Assembly (NCBI RefSeq): GCF_945836005.1
Contig: NZ_OX241534.1
Location: 62,001-126,000, forward strand
Length of the DNA: 64,000 nucleotides
DNA from: Candidatus Nitrosacidococcus sp. I8
Lineage (GTDB): Bacteria; Pseudomonadota; Gammaproteobacteria; Nitrosococcales; Nitrosococcaceae
Direction of reading: 5' to 3'
Positions 9,661 to 19,799 of the stretch are shown here, one piece after another; position 1 is the first letter of the stretch; each line of letters starts with the position of its first letter. A program made the translations under genes and the position numbers. Under the pieces are notes generated by a model. It searched no databases. It saw nothing but the letters and a program-made list of their open reading frames with translations, and had not been told where the DNA came from.

Positions 9661-9806
9661 CTTTTACTACTCCCACTATAAGCTAGGGATTATCTCACAC
9701 TTATAAAACTTTGTAAGTTCTAATTATCTTAGAAAAAGCAGTTTAAGTATTTATAATATAAGAAACAATAAATTTTTATGCTTCTTTTAATTCAAATGAA
9801 TCTATT

Positions 9807-11219
9807 ATGACAATTTGCACACGGTTTGCCCCTAGCCCTACTGGTTATTTACATATTGGTGGTGCTCGTACTGCACTTTTTTCTTGGCTTTATGCCCGCA
9901 AGCAGGGCGGGAATTTCATCTTACGTATTGAAGATACGGATCTAGAGCGATCATCTACTGAATCGGTCAATGCTATTTTAGATAGCATGGCTTGGTTAGG
10001 TCTAGATTATGATCAAGGTCCTTTCTATCAAACAGGGCGGTTTTCTCGTTACCAAGAAATTATTAATCAGCTTATTGATTCTCACCATGCCTATCGCTGT
10101 TATTGTACTAAGGAGGAACTTGAGATACACCGCACCGAGCAAATGGCACGGAAAGAAAAGCCTCGATACGATGGAAAGTGTCGTCATATTTCCTTACCTA
10201 AAGAAGGAATACCTTATGTCATTCGATTCAAAAATCCTGTAGAAGGGCAGGTAGTAATACGAGATTTAGTACGAGGTACTGTTGTATTTCAAAACAGTGA
10301 ATTAGATGATTTAATCATTGCCCGTACCGATGGCACGCCAACCTATAATCTTACTGTTGTAGTAGATGATATGGATATGAGGATTACCCATGTGATTCGG
10401 GGTGATGATCACTTAAATAATACCCCACGACAAAGTAATATTTTCTCAGCTCTTGGTAAAGAGCCTCCAAATTATGCTCATATCCCTATGATCCTAGGTA
10501 CAGATAAGCAGCGTCTCTCAAAGCGTCATGGAGCAGTGAGTGTCATGAGTTATCGGGATCTAGGATATTTACCAGAGGCATTACTCAATTATCTAGTACG
10601 ATTAGGCTGGTCCTATGGGGATCAGGAAGTATTTACTATTGAAGAGATGACTCAATTCTTTGATATTAAAGATGTTAATCAATCTGCTTCAGTATTTAAC
10701 CCAGAAAAACTCCAATGGTTAAACCAGCACTATATAAAAAGTAGCAATCCGCATTATATTGCTCAACACTTACATTGGCACTTAGAGCAACTAAAAATAA
10801 ATATTTCTCAAGGACCTAATTTAATTGATTTAATTAAAGCACAACAAGAACGAGCAAAAACTTTAGTAGAAATGGCTCAAAATTGCGTACCTTTCTACTG
10901 TGATTTTGAAGAATATGAAAGTACAGCTGCTGAAAAGCATTTAACAATAAGTATCTTAGAGCCATTACAAGCTTTAAAAGTCCATTTTAAAAACTTGCCC
11001 TCTTGGGCAGCCCCTGAAATTCATCAAACTATTTCTTCAGTAGTTGAAAAGTATAACTTGAAGCTCGCAAAATTAGCTCAACCTTTGAGGGTAGCAGTGA
11101 TGGGTAGAGCTATCTCTCCACCAATTGACATTACGCTTGAATTATTAGGTAAGGAAAAAACCCTTAGTCGTATAGAGAAAGTAGCTGGATGGATTCAGAA
11201 AAACGGGAAAGCTAGCTAA
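9807..11219 (+). CDS. gltX: Glutamate-tRNA ligase
   Basis: 470 residues, normal for bacterial GluRS. The class I signatures are present: [19 protein letters not shown] at the start (HIGH motif as HIGG) and [16 protein letters not shown] near residue 235 (KMSKS as RLSKR). CYCTKEELE with further Cys/His residues around residue 100 belongs to the zinc-binding region of many GluRS. The enzyme charges tRNA-Glu in the cytoplasm. The ATG at 9807 opens directly on the conserved N-terminus. Its stop overlaps the stop of convergent queH by four bases. Confidence 0.96.
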   Translation: MTICTRFAPSPTGYLHIGGARTALFSWLYARKQGGNFILRIEDTDLERSSTESVNAILDSMAWLGLDYDQGPFYQTGRFSRYQEIINQLIDSHHAYRCYCTKEELEIHRTEQMARKEKPRYDGKCRHISLPKEGIPYVIRFKNPVEGQVVIRDLVRGTVVFQNSELDDLIIARTDGTPTYNLTVVVDDMDMRITHVIRGDDHLNNTPRQSNIFSALGKEPPNYAHIPMILGTDKQRLSKRHGAVSVMSYRDLGYLPEALLNYLVRLGWSYGDQEVFTIEEMTQFFDIKDVNQSASVFNPEKLQWLNQHYIKSSNPHYIAQHLHWHLEQLKINISQGPNLIDLIKAQQERAKTLVEMAQNCVPFYCDFEEYESTAAEKHLTISILEPLQALKVHFKNLPSWAAPEIHQTISSVVEKYNLKLAKLAQPLRVAVMGRAISPPIDITLELLGKEKTLSRIEKVAGWIQKNGKAS

Positions 11220-11866
11220 TCCTTACCATAGTACTTCACGCCAATCTTGATGCGTTCTTTTCCTCTGGATTGGCGCCAGCGATTGGTATCCCGTAGGGAA
11301 TAAACACAACCACAGTATTCTTGCATATAGAATTGTTCTCTTTTGCTAATCTCTAGCATTCTCTGGGATCCACCTTTTTTGCGCCAGTTATAAGTCCAGT
11401 AGATCATATCAAGATAGCGAGCTGCAGCTTGAATACCACTTTGATTAATCTGATCCATATTTTTCCAACGAGAAATCCCTAAAGAGCTGGTAATGGTATC
11501 AAAGCCATGCTCATAGGCGTATAGAGCAGTACGCTCAAAGCGCATATCAAAACATAGAGTACAACGAGCACCTCGCTCTGGCTCATTTTCAAAGCCTTTG
11601 ACTCGATGGAACCAATTATCTACATCGTAATCTGAGTCAATAAATTCAATATGGTGTTTTTGGGCAAAGCGGATATTTTCCTGTTTACGTAATTCATATT
11701 CTTGAATAGGGTGAATGTTGGGATTATAGAAAAAAATAGCGTAATCAATGCCAGATGCAGTAATTGCTTCCATGACTTCACCAGAACATGGAGCACAACA
11801 GGAGTGAAGTAACAACCTACTATGCCCTTCAGGTAGATTCAGATTTGGGTATTCAAATTCAGGCAT
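11216..11866 (-). CDS. queH: Epoxyqueuosine reductase QueH (DUF208)
   Basis: 216 residues. [18 protein letters not shown] near residue 18 has the paired cysteines of the family. [30 protein letters not shown] and [12 protein letters not shown] carry the other conserved cysteines that bind an iron-sulfur cluster and a mononuclear iron. QueH reduces epoxyqueuosine to queuosine in tRNA and replaces the cobalamin-dependent QueG in many bacteria. No other queuosine gene is in the window. It is transcribed towards gltX and separated from the sspB gene by 25 bases on the same strand. Confidence 0.92.
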   Translation of the reverse strand: MPEFEYPNLNLPEGHSRLLLHSCCAPCSGEVMEAITASGIDYAIFFYNPNIHPIQEYELRKQENIRFAQKHHIEFIDSDYDVDNWFHRVKGFENEPERGARCTLCFDMRFERTALYAYEHGFDTITSSLGISRWKNMDQINQSGIQAAARYLDMIYWTYNWRKKGGSQRMLEISKREQFYMQEYCGCVYSLRDTNRWRQSRGKERIKIGVKYYGKD

Positions 11867-11891
11867 AGTAATTCATATAATTTTAGATAGA

Positions 11892-12305
11892 TTATTTCAC
11901 AACCCGTAGCATAGGTTTACGACTCTTATCCTTAATATCTTTATCTGGAGGAGAAGTTGGTGGCGGAAGATTTTCTTGAGGGAAGGTCATGCCTTGTCCA
12001 TTTTCTTTGGCATAAATAGCAAGGGTTGCGCACACCGGAAAGATAATTTCATGCACAACCCCAGAAAAGCGTGCTGAAAAGCTAATCCATTCATTTTCTA
12101 ATGATAGATTTTTTACTGAGTGAGGATGCGTGTTAAGAATGATCTTTCCATCAGAAATATATTGCTCAGGTACTTTTACATCTGGAAAATTAGTATTCAC
12201 TACCAAATAGGGCGTTAATTGATTATCCGTAATCCATTCATAAAAAGCACGAATTAAATAAGGGCGGCTTGAACTGATAGGAGGAAGATTAGAAGCGTTA
12301 TCCAT
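11892..12305 (-). CDS. sspB: ClpXP protease specificity-enhancing factor SspB
   Basis: 137 residues. The folded N-terminal domain starts SSRPYLIRAFYEWITDNQLT and contains LVVNTNFPDVKVPEQYI, the pattern of SspB. The acidic/proline linker is PPTSPPDKDIKDK, and the C-terminal tail (KPMLRVVK) is the ClpX-docking XB motif. SspB tethers ssrA-tagged proteins to ClpX for degradation. It follows sspA with an 11-base gap, the standard sspAB order, so the pair is one operon. Confidence 0.93.
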   Translation of the reverse strand: MDNASNLPPISSSRPYLIRAFYEWITDNQLTPYLVVNTNFPDVKVPEQYISDGKIILNTHPHSVKNLSLENEWISFSARFSGVVHEIIFPVCATLAIYAKENGQGMTFPQENLPPPTSPPDKDIKDKSRKPMLRVVK

Positions 12306-12316
12306 AGTTTGCTAGG

Positions 12317-12946
12317 TTAGATAGTAAATTTAGTTCTCATAGTTCGCTCAAAATCACTTAAGCTTTGTTGAAAGGATTGTCTAGAAAAAATACGATGAAT
12401 ATATTTCTCAACAGTCTTTGTTTTAGGAGAAAAATTGATTCCTATTGTGGGTAATCTCCAAAGTAGGGGGGCTAGAGTAGCATCTAGTAAAGAAAAGCAT
12501 TCACTCATAAAAAAAGAGGTTTTCTCCAAAGCAGCAGAAAGTATTACCAGATCAGATTTTAACCTATTTCGGGCTTTAACTGAAATGTCTTCATTAGGTC
12601 TAAATCCTAATAAACTATGCCATTCTTGCTCAATATGATGGATCATCATGCGAACTTGTGCTCTACTCGCAGGATCTATTGGCATTAGAGGAGGATGGGG
12701 ATATCGTTCATCGAAATATTCAATAATAATTTTTGGATTATACAGTGTGAAATCCCGGTCAATTAGTATAGGAATTGGCTGATAAGAATTTATTTTTACT
12801 AGATTTTTAGGTGGGCAATGAATGTCCGTATATTCGATAGATACTGGAATATCTTTTTCAGCTACGATAATGCGAATACAGTGGCATGTTGGACATAAGG
12901 GATCTGAAAATAAAATCATTGTCCCTTTTTTATTAGAGATAGGCAT
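12317..12946 (-). CDS. sspA: Stringent starvation protein A, glutathione S-transferase fold
   Basis: 209 residues. A thioredoxin-like N-terminal domain (MILFSDPLCPTCHCIRII) is followed by an all-helical GST C-terminal domain (RAQVRMMIHHIEQEWHSLL onwards). SspA binds RNA polymerase and affects stress transcription; it usually lacks GST activity. A CPTCHC motif here is richer in cysteine than the enterobacterial protein. The order is sspA-sspB, with the cytochrome bc1 operon upstream on the same strand. The conserved core begins at the internal methionine MILFSD (residue 10), so a start a few codons later than the ATG at 12946 is possible. Confidence 0.9.
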   Translation of the reverse strand: MPISNKKGTMILFSDPLCPTCHCIRIIVAEKDIPVSIEYTDIHCPPKNLVKINSYQPIPILIDRDFTLYNPKIIIEYFDERYPHPPLMPIDPASRAQVRMMIHHIEQEWHSLLGFRPNEDISVKARNRLKSDLVILSAALEKTSFFMSECFSLLDATLAPLLWRLPTIGINFSPKTKTVEKYIHRIFSRQSFQQSLSDFERTMRTKFTI

Positions 12947-13007
12947 TATGGTTTTTCCTTAAAGTAGAATTAGGCTATTAGTAATAACGCTATCCATTGT
13001 GAAATCA

Positions 13008-13042
13008 CTAGACAGCTCTAGCTATGAAATAGAGCTGTCTAG
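13008..13042 (-). terminator. Strong hairpin after the petABC operon
   Basis: A perfect 12-bp inverted repeat (ctagacagctct / agagctgtctag) with an 11-base loop lies just past the cytochrome c1 stop, between petC and sspA. No long U tract follows in either direction. It may act as a terminator for the pet operon or as a 3' stabilising stem-loop. Confidence 0.6.
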
Positions 13043-13049
13043 ATTCAGA

Positions 13050-13772
13050 TCAGTGCACGTCTTTCCAGTATTCTTTTTTCAGTAAATAGGTGACAACACA
13101 GAATATAGCGAGAAAGAATAGTACTTTTGGACCATATTTTTGACGCTCAAGCTGTGCAGGTTCGCCTGCATAAGCTAAGAAATTGACTAAATCATCTAGT
13201 GCAACTTCAAACTCTTTAGGAGTCATTGAGCCAGGCTCTGATACCTTTAACTCAGGAGTACCCTTTTTATCCCCCTTTTCAATAAGAGTTTGCCAACCTT
13301 GTAAAGACCATAGCGGATTTGGCATAGCAGTATCTTTAAATACAAGGTTATTTACCCCATTAGGACGTTTAGGATCTAAGTAAAAAGTCCGTAAGTAAGT
13401 ATGAAGCCACTCTGCACCTTTATAACGGGTCACTAAGGTTAAATCTGGTGGTGTCACGCCAAACCATTTCTTAGAATCTTCAGGGCGCATAGTGATAGTC
13501 ATGGGATCACCAATTTTATCGGTAGTGAACATTAAATGCTTCTTAACATCTTCTTCATCTAATCCCAAATCTTTGGCTACTCGGTTATAGCGCATATACT
13601 GTGCTGAGTGACAAGTTAAGCATCGATGAACAAAGATTTTTGCCCCTCTATAGAGGGAATCCTTATTATTTAGATCGATATTGACTTTATCAAGCGGATA
13701 ATTGGATTCAGAGGCCGATACCAAAGTAGTTGATGAAATCAAAAATAATAAACAAGCGATAACTTTTTTCAT
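13050..13772 (-). CDS. petC: Cytochrome c1 of the bc1 complex
   Basis: 240 residues. A signal peptide (MKKVIACLLFLISSTTLVSA) directs it to the periplasm. Residues 51-55 are CLTCH, the covalent haem c site. A C-terminal hydrophobic helix (VLFFLAIFCVVTYLL) anchors it to the inner membrane. It passes electrons from the Rieske protein to soluble cytochrome c. It overlaps petB by four bases (ATGA), so translation is coupled. It is the last gene of petA-petB-petC. Confidence 0.94.
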   Translation of the reverse strand: MKKVIACLLFLISSTTLVSASESNYPLDKVNIDLNNKDSLYRGAKIFVHRCLTCHSAQYMRYNRVAKDLGLDEEDVKKHLMFTTDKIGDPMTITMRPEDSKKWFGVTPPDLTLVTRYKGAEWLHTYLRTFYLDPKRPNGVNNLVFKDTAMPNPLWSLQGWQTLIEKGDKKGTPELKVSEPGSMTPKEFEVALDDLVNFLAYAGEPAQLERQKYGPKVLFFLAIFCVVTYLLKKEYWKDVH

Positions 13773-14995
13773 TTGTAGATCACCCTCTCTGGAACGGGTT
13801 TAGTCTTTTCCAATTTAGTATAAATTGGCATAAAGATGAAATAGGAAAAATACAGTATTGAGCATAGCCGTGCAATCATAGTCTTTTCTGGGCTTACCGG
13901 CTTTGTTCCTAAATAACCCAATATGATAAAGCTGATTACAAAAATGGCTAGAGTGATTTTAGAGTACATCCCTTTATAGCGAATGGATTTTACTGGGCTA
14001 CGATCTAACCAAGGTAAGAAAAACCATACAACAAGAGACATTCCCATTGCAATAACACCAAAGAGCTTATCAGGTACTGCGCGTAATATGGAATAAAATG
14101 GTGTTAAATACCATAGAGGCTTAATTTCAGTAGGTGTTTTTAGTGGGTTAGCAGGTTCAAAATTGTCATTTTCTAAGAACCATCCACCGAGTTGAGGGGA
14201 ATAAAAAATAATGGCAGCAAAGATAAATAAGAATATTGCATAACCCCATAAATCTTTTACGGTATAGTAAGGATGAAATGGAATACCATCAAGAGGAATA
14301 CCATCCTTACCTTTAGTCGCTTTAATTTCTACTCCATCTGGGTTGTTAGAACCTTTTTCGTGGAGGGCTATAATGTGAGCAACGACCATGGCCAGTAGAA
14401 GTATAGGCACTAAGAACACATGAAAGGCAAAGAAACGATTGAGAGTAGGATCAGATACTACAAAATCCCCTCTAATCCATTCAACTAGGCCTGTGCCAAT
14501 ATAGGGAATAGCACCAAAGAGAGAGATAATAACTTGAGCACCCCAATAGGACATTTGCCCCCATGGTTGTAGATAACCCATAAAGGCTTCAGCCATGAGC
14601 ATGACATAAATAATCATCCCAATAATCCAGATAAGCTCTCTTGGGTATCTATAGGATCCGTAGATTAATCCTCTAAACATATGAAGATACACAGCAATAA
14701 AGAAGGCAGAGGAGCCAGTAGAGTGCATATAGCGCATCAACCAGCCCCATTGCACATCTCGCATAATATGCTCAACACTGCTAAAAGCAAGAGTTGCATC
14801 TGGTTTGAAGTGCATGGTTAAAAATAAACCACTGGCAAGCTGAATAACTAGTACTAATAAAGCTATAGATCCAAAGTAATACCAAATATTAAAATTCTTT
14901 GGTGCATAGTATTCAGCCATATGATCTTTCCATGGCTTAGCTATTGGAAGGCGATCATCTATCCAATCAAATACTTGAACGACTATATTTTTCAT
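13769..14995 (-). CDS. petB: Cytochrome b of the bc1 complex
   Basis: 408 residues with eight or so membrane helices, the usual size for proteobacterial cytochrome b. The histidines that bind the two b haems are on helices B and D: the motif around MRYMHSTGSSAFFIAVYLHM and the one around FAFHVFLVPILLLAMVVAHI. The quinol-oxidising site PEW-like segment appears as PLWYLTPFYSILR. It is the core of the complex that oxidises quinol and pumps protons. It starts one base from the petA stop and overlaps petC at the other end, consistent with a single transcript from a promoter upstream of petA. Confidence 0.95.
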   Translation of the reverse strand: MKNIVVQVFDWIDDRLPIAKPWKDHMAEYYAPKNFNIWYYFGSIALLVLVIQLASGLFLTMHFKPDATLAFSSVEHIMRDVQWGWLMRYMHSTGSSAFFIAVYLHMFRGLIYGSYRYPRELIWIIGMIIYVMLMAEAFMGYLQPWGQMSYWGAQVIISLFGAIPYIGTGLVEWIRGDFVVSDPTLNRFFAFHVFLVPILLLAMVVAHIIALHEKGSNNPDGVEIKATKGKDGIPLDGIPFHPYYTVKDLWGYAIFLFIFAAIIFYSPQLGGWFLENDNFEPANPLKTPTEIKPLWYLTPFYSILRAVPDKLFGVIAMGMSLVVWFFLPWLDRSPVKSIRYKGMYSKITLAIFVISFIILGYLGTKPVSPEKTMIARLCSILYFSYFIFMPIYTKLEKTKPVPERVIYK

Positions 14996-15603
14996 TAAGC
15001 CTTATCTCCTTCGTTTTCCCCAATCAATATCTTATTTTCAGCAAGATAGCGATAAGGAGGTACAACTAGATTTAATGGAGCTGGAACACCCTCATATACT
15101 CTACCTGCAAGATCAAAACGAGAACCATGACATGGGCAAAAAAACCCACCTTTCCAGTCAGATCCTAAATCTTCAGGGGCTATATCTGGGCGATAGCTAG
15201 GAGAGCAGCCTAAATGGGTACAAATTCCCACAAGTACACCAATTTCAGGTTTTTGTGATCGGTAATTGTTTTTGTCTGATTCAGGCTGCTGTGATACTTG
15301 ATCGCTATTAGGGTCACGAAGTTTCCCACTATTTGTTATCTCATCTAACTCTTTTAGCTCTTCTGGTGTACGGTGAAATACCCATACAGGCTGACCACGC
15401 CATTCAACAGTCATTAAATGGCCTGCTTCAAGCCTACTAATATCAACTTCTACCGGTGCACCTGCAGCTTGTGCTTGTGCACTTGGCTGCATAGATTGGA
15501 TAAACGGCACTGCCGCAAATCCTATACCCACCCCACCAACGGCAGTAGCAGCCGCTGTAACAAGGCGACGTCTACCTTGATCGACGTTGTCTGTTATGCT
15601 CAT
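14995..15603 (-). CDS. petA: Rieske iron-sulfur protein of the bc1 complex
   Basis: 202 residues. The N-terminus has [18 protein letters not shown], a twin-arginine-like motif, followed by a hydrophobic anchor, as in Tat-exported Rieske proteins. The [2Fe-2S] ligands are in [10 protein letters not shown] and [11 protein letters not shown], with the two cysteines outside the ligand set forming the usual disulfide. An acidic/Gln-rich insert ([15 protein letters not shown]) precedes the cluster region. It is the first gene of the pet operon. Upstream, 15604-15899, is AT-rich and must hold the promoters for petA and for the divergent fmdB-type gene. Confidence 0.95.
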   Translation of the reverse strand: MSITDNVDQGRRRLVTAAATAVGGVGIGFAAVPFIQSMQPSAQAQAAGAPVEVDISRLEAGHLMTVEWRGQPVWVFHRTPEELKELDEITNSGKLRDPNSDQVSQQPESDKNNYRSQKPEIGVLVGICTHLGCSPSYRPDIAPEDLGSDWKGGFFCPCHGSRFDLAGRVYEGVPAPLNLVVPPYRYLAENKILIGENEGDKA

Positions 15604-15899
15604 GTATTTTACTCCCTTATTAATAAGGTAAACTATTAAAATAAAAACTAATCTTGCTAAAAAACAAGAATCTATAGTACTTTTTTGTGTCCAGCAATTC
15701 TACCATAAAAGGTATTGGAAGCTGGGTGTCCATCTGACAGTTCTATCATACTAAATTAGTTTTAAACCTAGTTTAGTGTATGAAGTTTTGAAAGATAAAT
15801 ATTATTGAATACTCTTTAACTATTTAATAGCTAAATTGCTATCAAAATATTTTGATATTGAGATTGCCAAATTTTAAGTTTTAATATTAGGGGAGAACT

Positions 15900-16223
15900 A
15901 TGCCTATTTATGAATATCGTTGCCAAGCATGTGGTCATGAGATAGAGGTTTTACAAAAAATTACAGATACACCATTATCTCAATGTCCCTCTTGCAATAC
16001 GCACCAACTAAGTAAATTAATTTCAGCTGCAGGTTTTCGCCTAAAAGGCGGTGGCTGGTATGAAACAGATTTTAAAAGTAATAAAAACAAACGAAATTTA
16101 GCCTCATCAAGTAATGCCTCAAAGGAGGGCTCAAGTAATACAGAGAGTAGTAAAGATAGTGCTGGACCAACAGTAACTCAGTCTAAAGAAAGTAGTGCAC
16201 CTACCATATCAACGAGCAAATAA
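15900..16223 (+). CDS. FmdB-type zinc ribbon protein
   Basis: 107 residues. The start MPIYEYRCQACGHEIEVLQK and the later CPSC pair form the putative-regulatory zinc ribbon of the FmdB family. The LKGGGWYETDFK segment is typical, then a disordered Ser/Lys-rich tail of about 45 residues. FmdB was linked to formamidase regulation in a methylotroph, but most members have no proven role. A GGGGAG-like ribosome site lies five to ten bases before the ATG. aspS follows 84 bases downstream, a common pairing in gammaproteobacteria. A palindrome (16241-16256) lies between them. Confidence 0.88.
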   Translation: MPIYEYRCQACGHEIEVLQKITDTPLSQCPSCNTHQLSKLISAAGFRLKGGGWYETDFKSNKNKRNLASSSNASKEGSSNTESSKDSAGPTVTQSKESSAPTISTSK

Positions 16224-16240
16224 AATTTATTTAGTATTTC

Positions 16241-16256
16241 CCTTTATTAATAAAGG
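16241..16256. promoter_or_regulatory. 16-bp perfect palindrome between fmdB-like gene and aspS
   Basis: The bases cctttattaataaagg read identically on both strands, 52 bases before the aspS start. Such a site could bind a dimeric regulator or overlap an aspS promoter. There is no T tract, so a terminator is less likely. Function not known. Confidence 0.3.
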
Positions 16257-16307
16257 TATTGTCGCTTACACTTATTGGCTTAACTATATTTATTCTGAGG
16301 AGTATTC

Positions 16308-18095
16308 ATGCGCAGCCACTACTGCGGGGATTTATCTATCAATCATCTGGATCAAGAGGTTATTGTTTGCGGCTGGGTAAATCGCCGCCGGGATCATGGA
16401 GGGGTTATTTTCATCGATCTTCGGGATAGAGAAGGTATTGTTCAATTAGTTTTTGATCCTCAGCACTCCCCAGAGAGTTTTACTTTTGCAAATCAGGTAA
16501 GAAGTGAATATGTTCTTCAAGTAAAAGGACAAGTACGATCACGCCCAGAAGGAACTGAAAATTTAGATTTAGCAACTGGCCAAATAGAAGTTTGGGGGCA
16601 AAATCTAAGAATCCTCAATACTTCAGAAACTCCCCCATTTCCAGTAGATGAAAAAATGGAAGTAGGAGAAGAAACCCGGTTACGTTATCGCTATATTGAT
16701 CTTCGTCGTCCTGAAAATTTACAGCGGCTACGCACTCGCTCTTTAATTGTGCAGCGGTTAAGGAATTTTTTGGACAGCCAAGGATTTATTGATATTGATA
16801 CCCCTATTTTAACTAAATCCACTCCAGAGGGGGCCAGAGATTTTCTTGTACCTAGCCGAACCCATCCAGGTGAGTTTTTTGCTCTACCCCAATCTCCTCA
16901 GCTATTCAAACAGCTCCTTATGGTCGCTGGGATAGATCGTTACTATCAAGTTGCCCACTGTTTTCGAGATGAAGACTTAAGAGCTGATCGGCAACCTGAA
17001 TTTACCCAGTTAGATATAGAAACCTCATTTCTCCATGAAGATACCCTAATGGATCTGATGGAACAAATGATTGTCAAATTATTTGCTACGGTAGTCAATG
17101 TCCAGCTAACTACTCCTTTTATACGGATGTCTTATACAGAGGCTCTTAATCAATTTGGTTCAGACAAGCCTGATCTGCGAATTCCTTTGAAACTCATCGA
17201 TATTGGAGATTTAATGAGAGAAGTAGAATTTAAAGTTTTCTCAGATCCAGCAAAAAATCCCCAAAGCAGAGTGGCAGTATTACGATTGCCTGATGGGGCA
17301 AAATTAAGCCGAAAAGAAATTGATGATTATACAAAATTTACTGCAACCTATGGAGCTAAGGGGCTTGCCTATATTAAAGTAATAAACTGCAGCCAAGGAA
17401 TTGAAGGATTACAATCTCCTATCCTTAAATTCTTACCTGATGAAGTAGTAGGGGAAATTTTAAATCGTACCCAAGCAGTAGATGGGGATATTTTGTTCTT
17501 TGGTGCTGATAAATCTTCTATTGTAAATGAAGCTTTAGGTGCACTTCGAGTTAGACTTGGCCATGATCATGGATTAGTTGAGCAAGGCTGGCGACCATTA
17601 TGGGTAGTTGATTTCCCCATGTTTGAATGGGATGAAAAAGAAAATAGATGGTATGCACTTCATCACCCATTTACCTCTCCTAAAGAAGAAGATCTTTCTT
17701 TACTTGAACAAGATCCAGCCACTTGCCGATCTCGAGCTTATGATTTAGTACTCAATGGCACTGAAGCTGGCGGAGGATCCATGCGTATTTTTCAAGCTAA
17801 AATTCAAGCACAAGTGTTTCGGCTTTTAGGAATAAATGATGAAGAAGCCCAAGAAAAATTTGGATTTTTACTTAATGCATTAAAATACGGCTGTCCTCCC
17901 CATGGAGGCATTGCGTTTGGTTTAGACCGCTTGGCTATGTTAATGACTGGGAGTAACTCAATTCGAGAAGTGATTGCTTTTCCAAAAACGCAAACTGCCA
18001 GCTGTCCATTAACAGAAGCACCCGGTTCAGTTTCAGAATCTCAGCTTCGAGAATTAAAAATTAAGACAATTCATCAGCCATCTATTGTAAAATAA
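16308..18095 (+). CDS. aspS: Aspartate-tRNA ligase (bacterial type)
   Basis: 595 residues, the length of bacterial AspRS with the inserted GAD domain. The N-terminal OB-fold anticodon domain contains [20 protein letters not shown]. Class II motif 2 is [20 protein letters not shown] near residue 222. Motif 3 is [15 protein letters not shown] near residue 540. The enzyme charges tRNA-Asp; whether it also charges tRNA-Asn cannot be told from this window. The ATG at 16308 follows a GAGGAG ribosome site. Confidence 0.96.
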   Translation: MRSHYCGDLSINHLDQEVIVCGWVNRRRDHGGVIFIDLRDREGIVQLVFDPQHSPESFTFANQVRSEYVLQVKGQVRSRPEGTENLDLATGQIEVWGQNLRILNTSETPPFPVDEKMEVGEETRLRYRYIDLRRPENLQRLRTRSLIVQRLRNFLDSQGFIDIDTPILTKSTPEGARDFLVPSRTHPGEFFALPQSPQLFKQLLMVAGIDRYYQVAHCFRDEDLRADRQPEFTQLDIETSFLHEDTLMDLMEQMIVKLFATVVNVQLTTPFIRMSYTEALNQFGSDKPDLRIPLKLIDIGDLMREVEFKVFSDPAKNPQSRVAVLRLPDGAKLSRKEIDDYTKFTATYGAKGLAYIKVINCSQGIEGLQSPILKFLPDEVVGEILNRTQAVDGDILFFGADKSSIVNEALGALRVRLGHDHGLVEQGWRPLWVVDFPMFEWDEKENRWYALHHPFTSPKEEDLSLLEQDPATCRSRAYDLVLNGTEAGGGSMRIFQAKIQAQVFRLLGINDEEAQEKFGFLLNALKYGCPPHGGIAFGLDRLAMLMTGSNSIREVIAFPKTQTASCPLTEAPGSVSESQLRELKIKTIHQPSIVK

Positions 18096-18155
18096 ATAGC
18101 GAACATATTTTATAATCTATAGATGCTACCGTGCTAAATTGAATTGATTGTGGTA

Positions 18156-18170
18156 TGCGTATTTTACGCA
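18156..18170. promoter_or_regulatory. Inverted repeat upstream of nadA
   Basis: tgcgta and tacgca are separated by three T residues, 40 bases before the nadA start and 61 after the aspS stop. It could be an operator for a NAD-synthesis regulator or a short stem-loop. No run of T follows, so termination is unlikely. Confidence 0.3.
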
Positions 18171-18209
18171 CAAGTAATTATTGACTAGTTTTTAATGGAG
18201 GCTAGAATT

Positions 18210-19304
18210 ATGGCTGAAGCAGCAATAGCAATCCAAAATTACATGGATCTAAATGATGAGGCTTGCCAAGCTCGAGCACTTAAAGCGAAAGAATCATTAG
18301 GATCAAAGTTAGTGATTCTTGGTCATCATTACCAAAGAGAAGAGGTGATTCGGTTTGCCGATTATTCTGGAGATTCTTTAAAGCTATCTCGCCAAGCAGC
18401 TGCTTCCGATGCAAAATATATTGTTTTCTGCGGCGTGCATTTCATGGCAGAAGTAGCTGATATTCTCTCTCGCCCTGATCAAGTGGTGGTACTACCCGAT
18501 CTTGCAGCTGGGTGTTCTATGGCTGATATGGCAGATTTAGCAAAAGTAGAACGTGCATGGAAAGAGCTAGGGCAAATAATAGATACTCAAAAAATTATCC
18601 CTGTGACCTATATTAACTCCGCAGCTAATTTAAAGGCTTTTTGTGGGCGACATGGAGGGATTGTATGCACTTCTAGTAATGCCCGAGCGGTACTGAATTG
18701 GGCATTTGAACAAGGAGAAAAAGTATTATTTTTCCCCGATCAGCACTTAGGAAGAAATACTGCTTATAAAATGGGAATCCCTTTAGAACAAATGGTAGTA
18801 TGGAATTTTCTAAGGTCTCGTGGAGGATTAATACCAGAGAAAATCCGTGATGCAAAAATTATCTTGTGGCAAGGACATTGCTCTGTCCATCAAATGTTCC
18901 AGCCTGAGCATATCGATCGTTTCCTTGAGCGATACCCTGATGCGAAGGTAATTTCCCATCCTGAAAATAGCTTTGAAGTATGCCAAAAATCCCACTATAT
19001 AGGATCCACTGAATATATTATTAAAACCATTACGGAAAGTCCACCAAACACTCGATGGCTAGTAGGAACTGAGCTTAATTTAGTTAATCGATTGCATGAG
19101 CGATTTAAACATGAAGGTAAATTCATTCACTTCATGTCGCCTACGGTGTGTATGTGTTCGACTATGTTTCGTACCGATCCGCAGCACTTAGCTTGGTCCT
19201 TAGAAAATTTAGCCCAAGATAACATTGTGAATCAAATTAAAGTACCAGAAAAGGATGCAGAACTTGCTCGTTTAACCTTAGATAGAATGCTTGAAATTTC
19301 TTAA
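18210..19304 (+). CDS. nadA: Quinolinate synthase
   Basis: About 364 residues from the ATG at 18210. I prefer this start to the ATG at 18195 because TGGAGG (18196-18201) lies at ribosome-site distance before it. The enzyme condenses iminoaspartate with dihydroxyacetone phosphate to quinolinate, the first pyridine of de novo NAD synthesis. Motifs seen: LGHHYQREEVIRFADYSGDS, VVLPDLAAGCSMADM, FCGRHGGIVCTSSNA, and VCMCSTMFRTD, which between them hold the three cysteines of the 4Fe-4S cluster. No nadB or nadC is beside it. A small zinc-finger gene follows after 20 bases. Confidence 0.95.
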   Translation: MAEAAIAIQNYMDLNDEACQARALKAKESLGSKLVILGHHYQREEVIRFADYSGDSLKLSRQAAASDAKYIVFCGVHFMAEVADILSRPDQVVVLPDLAAGCSMADMADLAKVERAWKELGQIIDTQKIIPVTYINSAANLKAFCGRHGGIVCTSSNARAVLNWAFEQGEKVLFFPDQHLGRNTAYKMGIPLEQMVVWNFLRSRGGLIPEKIRDAKIILWQGHCSVHQMFQPEHIDRFLERYPDAKVISHPENSFEVCQKSHYIGSTEYIIKTITESPPNTRWLVGTELNLVNRLHERFKHEGKFIHFMSPTVCMCSTMFRTDPQHLAWSLENLAQDNIVNQIKVPEKDAELARLTLDRMLEIS

Positions 19305-19324
19305 ATTAAATAGAAAAAATAATT

Positions 19325-19555
19325 ATGAGTGAAACAACCGCCCACAAAATTCTGCCTAATGCAGAGCATACTTATGAAGTTACTTATGCCGACCTTCCCC
19401 TTTCTTGTCCTATGCCATCGATGGAAAATTGGAATTCCCATCCTCGAGTCTATATCCCCATCACTGAAACAGGAACAAGAGAATGTCCTTATTGTAGTGC
19501 TCTATATATTTTAAAAGATTGGCATTCTCATCCTAAAAAACATAATATCTATTGA
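19325..19555 (+). CDS. zf-CHCC zinc-finger domain protein
   Basis: 76 residues. The C-terminal half, HPRVYIPITETGTRECPYCS, holds the CxxC and upstream His/Cys residues of the CHCC zinc finger seen in the NDUFS6 subunit of complex I and in small bacterial proteins. LSCPMPSMENWNSHPRVY is typical of the bacterial versions. Function unknown. It is 20 bases downstream of nadA on the same strand and is probably co-transcribed with it. Confidence 0.8.
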   Translation: MSETTAHKILPNAEHTYEVTYADLPLSCPMPSMENWNSHPRVYIPITETGTRECPYCSALYILKDWHSHPKKHNIY

Positions 19556-19565
19556 AAAATAAGTA

Positions 19566-19766
19566 TTAACGGCGAAAGAGCCAAAATATTAAGCTGATGA
19601 TAATGCTAGTCAAAATAGAAGTTGTAATAGGGAAGTAAAAACTAAAATTTTCTCGCTTTATTGCAATATCTCCCGGAAGCTGGCCTAGGTTTAATTTAGT
19701 AAGCCACGGCCAAGCTAGCCCCACTAAAATAAATAACACTCCTAATATCATCAATATTCGCTGCAT
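19566..19766 (-). CDS. DUF2905-type small membrane protein
   Basis: 66 residues with two hydrophobic helices, MILGVLFILVGLAWPW and TSILTSIIISLIFWLF, joined by KLNLGQLPGDIAIKRENFSF. GxLPGDI between two helices is the hallmark of DUF2905. No function is established. It is flanked by convergent and divergent genes and probably has its own promoter in the 33-base gap before the Nudix gene. Confidence 0.82.
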   Translation of the reverse strand: MQRILMILGVLFILVGLAWPWLTKLNLGQLPGDIAIKRENFSFYFPITTSILTSIIISLIFWLFRR

Positions 19767-19799
19767 GGTATTTCCCCTTTTAGATTTAGTTAATATTTT

